Source of the DNA: Larix sibirica
Taxonomy: Eukaryota > Streptophyta > Pinopsida > Pinales > Pinaceae
Direction of reading: 5' to 3'
DNA length: 22,187 nucleotides
Assembly: GCA_004151065.3 (NCBI GenBank)
Contig: NWUY0304817790.1
Location: 1 to 22,187, forward strand
Part shown: positions 18,224 through 22,187 of the stretch, one piece after another
Position numbering within the stretch: position 1 is the stretch's first letter
Layout of the letters: each line of letters opens with the position of its first letter
Translations under genes and position numbers: made by a program
The notes under the pieces: generated by a model
What the model was told of the DNA's origin: nothing
What the model saw: only the letters and a program-made list of their open reading frames with translations
Databases searched by the model: none

Positions 18224-18318
18224 GTACCAGGCCTACTTTTCCGGCCGAGCCTTGCCGATACAATTATTGAATCTTGGCTGCTGAGGAGTTGTTACTGATG
18301 TCAGGTGGCGATAACTCA
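18224..18318 (-). repeat. Dispersed repeat copy, inverted relative to 7938-8053
   Basis: Reverse-complementing this block gives CAGCAGCCAAGATTCAATAA then TTGTATCGGCAAGGCTCGGC and CGG. This aligns with 7991-8034, including an exact match over GGCAAGGCTCGGCCGG. Similarity continues into the flank (TTACTG...CAGGTGG.GATAACT here against the reverse complement of 7938-7970). About 95 bases are shared with clear divergence. Confidence 0.65.
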
Positions 18319-18495
18319 ATTGTATAGTAGGGATTCAGGAAATGCTATTTTGGCCTAATAAAACCTCCTGTTTAGAAACCCCTTTGTCAAACTTTGGTTG
18401 CCCCAAAAAAGGCGATAGAACGCTCGACCGTAAGGGAGAGAACTCCGTTCATTTCTTTTTATAAACTTGGGGGGCCGACAACCTCTAATCTCGAT
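18319..18495. other. No gene recognised
   Basis: Short spacer without recognisable features. Confidence 0.35.
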
Positions 18496-18605
18496 CCAGG
18501 CGTCGATTCAGGTGTTTATTTCGATGCTTAGCTTTCTACTTGAATCTATCTCACGTACCCATACGAGGGCTAATCTATCAGCCCGATGCGAGGGCTAATA
18601 TAAGC
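18496..18605. repeat. Diverged direct repeat, copy 1
   Basis: CAGGCGTCGATTCAGGTGTT, TCGATGCTTAGCTT and, further on, ACGAGGGCTAATCTAT and GATGCGAGGGCTAATATA appear in the same order as at 18929-19040. The GCGAGGGCTAAT-like word occurs twice here, 24 bases apart. Identity between the copies is patchy, so the duplication is old or the family is wider than these two. Confidence 0.55.
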
Positions 18606-18928
18606 CATGTTCTTTACCCTCGAACCTACACCTCGTTAGCACTTAACGATATAGAGCATTTGGGGCCTATACTGATGTTTGACTTACAATGCACCTAGTT
18701 GACTTAGGATCCATTACGTGCGAGTATGCTAGTGGACATGTTTCAAAGGCTTTGTGCTGCTGCTTGATACTCATTAACGATTGATAGTTAGTGATTGATC
18801 TAACAATACGAGTCTGAATGAGGAACGATTGTTTACTTACAGAGGGTGCCAGACAGAGCACAGAGACGGATGAATCGAAGCAAACTTCTTCCCAATAGGT
18901 GCTCCCACCGGACACACATATTCCCAAA
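18606..18928. other. Spacer between direct repeats, no gene recognised
   Basis: An 86-codon minus-strand frame covers 18667-18927. It is Ser/Thr/Cys-rich without a recognisable motif and I do not call it a gene. Confidence 0.35.
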
Positions 18929-19040
18929 GAGGCGATCCAAGTGTTTAGGCACTCGATGCTTAGCTTGATTTTATACTTTAAGTTTTTTCACTCCCAATAT
19001 GATCTAATCTTTCGTCCCCATGCGAGGGCTATTATAGATC
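18929..19040. repeat. Diverged direct repeat, copy 2
   Basis: Partner of 18496-18605: AGGCGATCCAAGTGTTTAGG, CTCGATGCTTAGCTTGATTT and CCCCATGCGAGGGCTATTAT recur in the same order about 430 bases downstream. A further related word (CCCAATACGAAGTATAATCT) follows at about 19056. Confidence 0.55.
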
Positions 19041-19838
19041 TCCCTAAAATATCTCACTCCCAATACGAAGTATAATCTCACATCCCGCATGGCTTATATT
19101 AGTAAAGTATGACCGGGTGGCATGCACGTAGGTAAAGGCACTCCGTGTTAAAAAGTGAATGTTGGAAGGACAACTAAAGTAAGGCAAGATCAAGAATGAA
19201 TGCCAGCTCTTATGAGAATGCCTAAGAATAATACAGCTTTGCCTCATAGATCTAGCTAAGGGGCTCAAGACCAAGACTGGTTTCTTAACTATATAAAGGT
19301 AGGCCTATAATGAAGAGTTAGGCAACTACTTTATTACCGTAATGAATATCTTTCACAAACCAGGAAGTAGGCAGTTAAAGCAACTACTTACTTAGTTACA
19401 TCCTTTACCAGCCAACAACTTCCCCGGTGAGCTTTTTCAACAGAATGCTACCTATTCAATGGTTAGTCAGCGCATTTCCTTCCCGATCTATTTCCTTCCT
19501 TTAAGTGGTAATTTCAAGAGTGAAAAGGTTGCCCGGCCACCCATTATTTTTGTTTCCCTACTCCCCTTGTTTCCCTCTTTTTTGCCCCACCCAGCCTTTA
19601 ATTCAATCTGATTGATGGGTCAACGGATATACGAACGGTAGTATCACCTAAACGTAAATAAAGAGTTGCGGGAATGAACTCTTCCTTATTTATCTGGGGC
19701 GGGGGAGTATACCCTACTCCAGAGCTATGCAGAGCTAGGCTATACCAGAACTAGAGTGTCAGAGCATCCGTCGTAAGTGATATAAGAAGGGTGCCGGTAG
19801 GGCTTGTAGTCAGCAGTGGCAGGTTCCCTCACAGTTGT
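19041..19838. other. No gene recognised
   Basis: The 76-codon minus frame at 19044-19274 has no visible motif. Pyrimidine-rich tracts (TTTCCTTCCTTTAAG, TTGTTTCCCTCTTTTTTGCC, 19480-19590) resemble those at 9140-9200. AGCATCCGTCGTA at 19764 is shared exactly with 7248. Confidence 0.35.
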
Positions 19839-19875
19839 TAGTGGGTTTTAATCAATGGCTCCTGATTGATTCTAC
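19839..19875 (+). repeat. Partial dispersed-repeat copy
   Basis: GTGGGTTTTAATCAATGGCT then CCTGATTGATTC resembles GTGGGTTCTAATTGATGACT then CCTATTGGCTGC at 21942-21973, the core of the dispersed family also found at 7991 and 22144. Confidence 0.4.
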
Positions 19876-19944
19876 CAGTGTTCAACCTTAGCATATCTAT
19901 TCACATTGGTTATAATGTACTTAGTACCTTGGTGGCCATTATCA

Positions 19945-20270
19945 TTATTGGTGGATCACCCTGCATCTGGAAACATCATCAATATACAACCGGGCATCTA
20001 TAATAAGCTCATAATAACCTAAGTCAATAAGAGAAGCTCTATAAAAAAATAACAAAGCAGGTGCATGAGTATAAGTAAGGGTAGGCGCATCCATAAGCAC
20101 ATAAGCAAGGACAGGTACACCATAAGCACCAGTAGCAGCTTATCCACCAGTTGCATATCCAGTATATCCAACAGCAGCAGTAGCTAATACAGAGGCATTA
20201 CCAAAAGATAGGTACCTAGAGCAGCAGTTACAGGTCCAGCATCAGTCTTTGATCCAGTTGAAGCACTCAT
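19945..20270 (-). pseudogene. Gly/Ala/Tyr-type open frame, unrecognised
   Basis: On the minus strand one frame reads NASVLATAAVGYTGYATGG, a stop at 20140-20142, then AATGAYGVPVLAYVLMDAPT and 44 further codons to a TAA at 19945-19947 (64 codons open). Upstream, from about 20350, other frames give YSSDVRDYEMSASTGSKTDA then GPVTAALGTY, suggesting one low-complexity coding sequence broken by a frameshift and stop. A related word, GCTACTGGTGCTTATGG, occurs at 6286-6302 on the plus strand. No domain is recognised. An imported nuclear gene fragment is possible, as is simple repeat expansion. Confidence 0.28.
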
Positions 20271-20611
20271 TTCATAATCCCTAACATCAGAGGAATATCT
20301 ATATTGATACCCAGTAGCTGTTTAGATGGATACAGTCCCAAGTGAAGCGGAAGGAGAGGAGGAAAAGGCATAGGCAGGGCCAGCTTATCTTCCTGTTCCA
20401 ACTTCCCAAACTAGAAACTCCAAAGCATGAGTGATAAGTCAATTCACATTCTTCTTTTCATTATCAGTTGTACTTTTTTGTATGAGTTATAAGAAGGCCA
20501 CCAATTTTCATTATTTTTCATTTTCTATGAAATTTTTTGTAACTTCTGAGCGCCTAATTTTCTCTTTCATCTTTGAAGTTTACTAAAATCTTTACTTTTC
20601 ACATTGTCATT
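20271..20611. other. No gene recognised
   Basis: 20271-20420 may continue the minus-strand low-complexity sequence. 20420-20611 is T-rich on the plus strand (TTTTCATTATTTTTCATTTT) without features. Confidence 0.35.
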
Positions 20612-20833
20612 TCATTTAAGTAATAGTTCTAATTTCTTTTTACACCTGGGCATAAATCTATGTATATGAAAAGTATAACCTGGGGAAACGACTATAGTCG
20701 GGGTAAGGCCCGTCCGAGCTCTGAACCCGAAAATCCAAACTTGTCCGAGCAACTCCATTGAAGGCATTCCCTCCAATCCAAGTACTGAGCCAAGAAGAAG
20801 GCCAACCCTAGCTGAATCAACCTTACTAACCAA
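20612..20833 (-). CDS. Unrecognised small open frame, 73 residues
   Basis: An ATG-started minus-strand frame of 73 codons: a hydrophobic Gly/Leu-rich N-terminal half (VGLLLGSVLGLEGMPSMELL), a middle WIFGFRARTGLTPTIVVSPG and a basic C-terminus (MPRCKKKLELLLK). It reads like a natural sequence, with one possible short membrane-associated helix near residues 9-21. I cannot name a family and see no start signal. The 12-base palindrome CGACTATAGTCG lies inside it. It may be a fragment of a longer gene or a chance frame. Confidence 0.3.
   Translation of the reverse strand: MVSKVDSARVGLLLGSVLGLEGMPSMELLGQVWIFGFRARTGLTPTIVVSPGYTFHIHRFMPRCKKKLELLLK
20689..20700. repeat. 12-base perfect palindrome
   Basis: CGACTATAGTCG equals its own reverse complement. 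It is flanked by G/C-rich sequence (CCTGGGGAAA on the left, GGGGTAAGGCC on the right). A site of this length can arise by chance in 22 kb; no function is assigned. Confidence 0.4.
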
Positions 20834-21557
20834 CTAATGGGATTGGTTAGTGCCGGCTGGTGCAGATAAAATGCAATAAGTGACTGCTCCCTGCCCTTGT
20901 GGGGTTAATCGGGCATCTAGATAACTATATATATATGGATCATTATGGATCATTAATAATTTTCAAACTTTATTTCAAACCTATCCGTGATGAGCCCTGC
21001 CCCGACCTCGAATACGAGGCCAACTGGCCGTCAGGAGCAGTATGAGGGGAGCCTGAAGAAGGAGTAGCAATGGAGGCAGGCCGTAAGTAGCGAGCAGTAT
21101 ATTCTATTTTTATATACCCAAATATAGTTCGATGGTGGGTGATGGGAAGATCTGATCCTTTCCTTTCCCTCTATAATCCCTGAGGTGGCTTCACCCTACA
21201 AACCTTACCGAACATTACATGCATGAATAGGTGGATGGCCTTACCTCACCAAAAATGCTCCTTGAATTCACAATGGGTGGGACCTCAAACAACAGATAGC
21301 TCTGTTTAGGGTGAGTGGATGGAACATGCAGCCTGCATGGATGGGAGAAAACATGCTTTTGATTTGAATGAGCAAGGACTATAGTTCTGCGCCTGCTTTG
21401 CTTTAAGGTAGTGATGTAAGCACGATCCCCCTCGCCCAGACGACGTAACTACTAGCTCAAGGCAGGACTTAGCCACACCGGAAATATGGAACTTAGTCCA
21501 CCTGGACGAATTCTGTCACTATTCACTTACCTACCATATTCCTTCTACCTACCCCAT
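20834..21557. other. No gene recognised
   Basis: Mixed-composition intergenic DNA. A small perfect hairpin CCTCG-AATA-CGAGG lies near 21006-21019, and a TATATATATA tract at about 20925. No tRNA, rRNA or protein motif was found on either strand. Confidence 0.35.
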
Positions 21558-21610
21558 TATATATTAGGGGCCCACCTAAGGTCAGCCCGCTTTGGACCGC
21601 CTAATATATA
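21558..21610. repeat. 11-bp perfect inverted repeat
   Basis: TATATATTAGG (21558-21568) and CCTAATATATA (21600-21610) are exact reverse complements separated by 31 bases that include GGTC...GACC, which can pair further. As RNA or single-stranded DNA this would form a long hairpin. It could be a processing or stability element, the remains of a small inverted-repeat transposon, or chance. Confidence 0.45.
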
Positions 21611-21840
21611 TTAATAAAGTGCTAAAGTATAGAGAGTTTATTGACCAGGGGATGGTGAAACGATTGAAGTGCGGAAAAGTCGTTCTGGAACCCAATCAAC
21701 TAAGCAGTAGGCCCTTTGTAGAGTAGGGGCAGCTGACGCGCCCTATCTATTATTGAAGTTTGCCTGACTCAGTATAGGCCTTTTGCATGATATGATCTAA
21801 TTCATTGCAAATGAGCAAGCTGTAAACTATATCTTATAAG

Positions 21841-21984
21841 CGATTCATGAAGCAAGTGTCTAGGGCAGGTCTAGGTCTGAAGGTGGATAGGTAGCAGGCA
21901 TAAACTGAAAGGCAGGTAAATCATAAATTCCTAGCAATAGAGTGGGTTCTAATTGATGACTCCTATTGGCTGCTCGGCGGGAAC
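21841..21984 (+). repeat. Dispersed repeat copy
   Basis: GATTCATGAAGCAAGTG, TCTGAAGGTGGATAGGTAGC, TTCCTAGCAATAG, GTTCTAATTGATGACTCCTA and TTGGCTGCTCGGCGGG occur in order. They match, piece by piece, 8312-8370, 8512-8580 and 7991-8034, and so tie the partial copies into one family about 140 bases or longer. Confidence 0.55.
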
Positions 21985-22087
21985 AATAAGAAATATACCC
22001 CCAGAAGGTAATATTGTTACCCAGAAGAATTTCTAAAGTGTAAATAAGGCTGGTAATGCTGCTGTATTGAACGCCCGTACATTTTGG

Positions 22088-22187
22088 GTATGGTTGGTAA
22101 GGGAGGGACTAACATTAAAGGGAAGTAGGGCTCTTCCTAGAATGCAGCAGTTCTAATGGATGAATCATATTGGCTCTTAAATCCAAG
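22088..22187 (+). repeat. Dispersed repeat copy, runs off the window
   Basis: AAAGGGAAGTAGGGCTCTTC followed by GCAGCAGTTCTAATGGATGA and ATCATATTGGC aligns with 7974-8022. GGTAAGGGAGGGACTAACAT upstream resembles 8526-8543 (AGCAAGGGACTAACAT). The copy is cut by the end of the window. Confidence 0.6.

Noticed and set aside
18667-19274. Minus-strand frames of 86 and 76 codons
   Set aside because: No motif or signal; the second overlaps repeat-related sequence.
19776-19790. Plant mitochondrial promoter of the CRTA type (CGTAAGTGATATAAG)
   Set aside because: The core is short, expected by chance many times in 22 kb, and no gene or transcript start lies downstream. The same applies to CCGTAAGGGAGAG near 18428.
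1-22187. CRISPR array or bacterial defence system
   Set aside because: No regularly spaced identical repeats with unique spacers and no prokaryotic gene arrangement; the tandem repeats seen have only two or three copies without spacers.

Overview
No intact, recognisable functional gene was found in this 22 kb window. It has no rRNA, no convincing tRNA, no recognisable organellar protein gene, no CRISPR array and no bacterial-style operon. What can be identified are decayed plant LTR retrotransposons embedded in repeat-rich, mostly unidentified DNA. This fits a plant genome. My best reading is intergenic sequence of a very large plant mitochondrial genome, perhaps a gymnosperm, carrying nuclear-type retroelement debris. 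That rests on the texture of the non-transposon parts (short dispersed repeats, mixed direct and inverted copies) and on the absence of genes. A nuclear intergenic region is not excluded.

Layout. 1-1320: A+T-rich DNA with diverged short tandem repeats. 1330-1820 (-): a Ty3/gypsy gag zinc knuckle plus aspartic protease fragment. 2781-3312 (-): a probable LTR of about 518 bp with TG...CA ends and an adjacent initiator-Met-type primer-binding site. 3730-5115 (-): a second, more decayed Ty3/gypsy pol (reverse transcriptase then RNase H). 5760-7700: mixed DNA with a 22-bp x3 minisatellite, low-complexity Gly/Ala/Tyr-type codons and a possible gag-like open frame. 7740-8600: several copies of a short dispersed repeat family. 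8700-9790: other small duplicated blocks.

9795-15069 (-): the best preserved element, a Ty3/gypsy gag-pol pseudogene with gag, a run of CCHC knuckles, reverse transcriptase with YLDD, RNase H and integrase in canonical order. It is broken by stops, frameshifts and lost catalytic residues. 15.1-17.0 kb: its possible upstream flank and unidentified DNA. 17016-17836 (+): overlapping long open frames (93, 173 and 111 residues) of unknown nature. 17.8-22.2 kb: dispersed repeats, a 12-bp x3 array, a diverged direct repeat, a Gly/Ala/Tyr-type open frame, an unrecognised 73-codon frame and an 11-bp inverted repeat.

Nothing here works together as a pathway. All recognised retroelement pieces lie on the minus strand, and none is likely to make an active protein. 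The items most worth following up are the overlapping frames at 17.0-17.8 kb and the dispersed repeat family.
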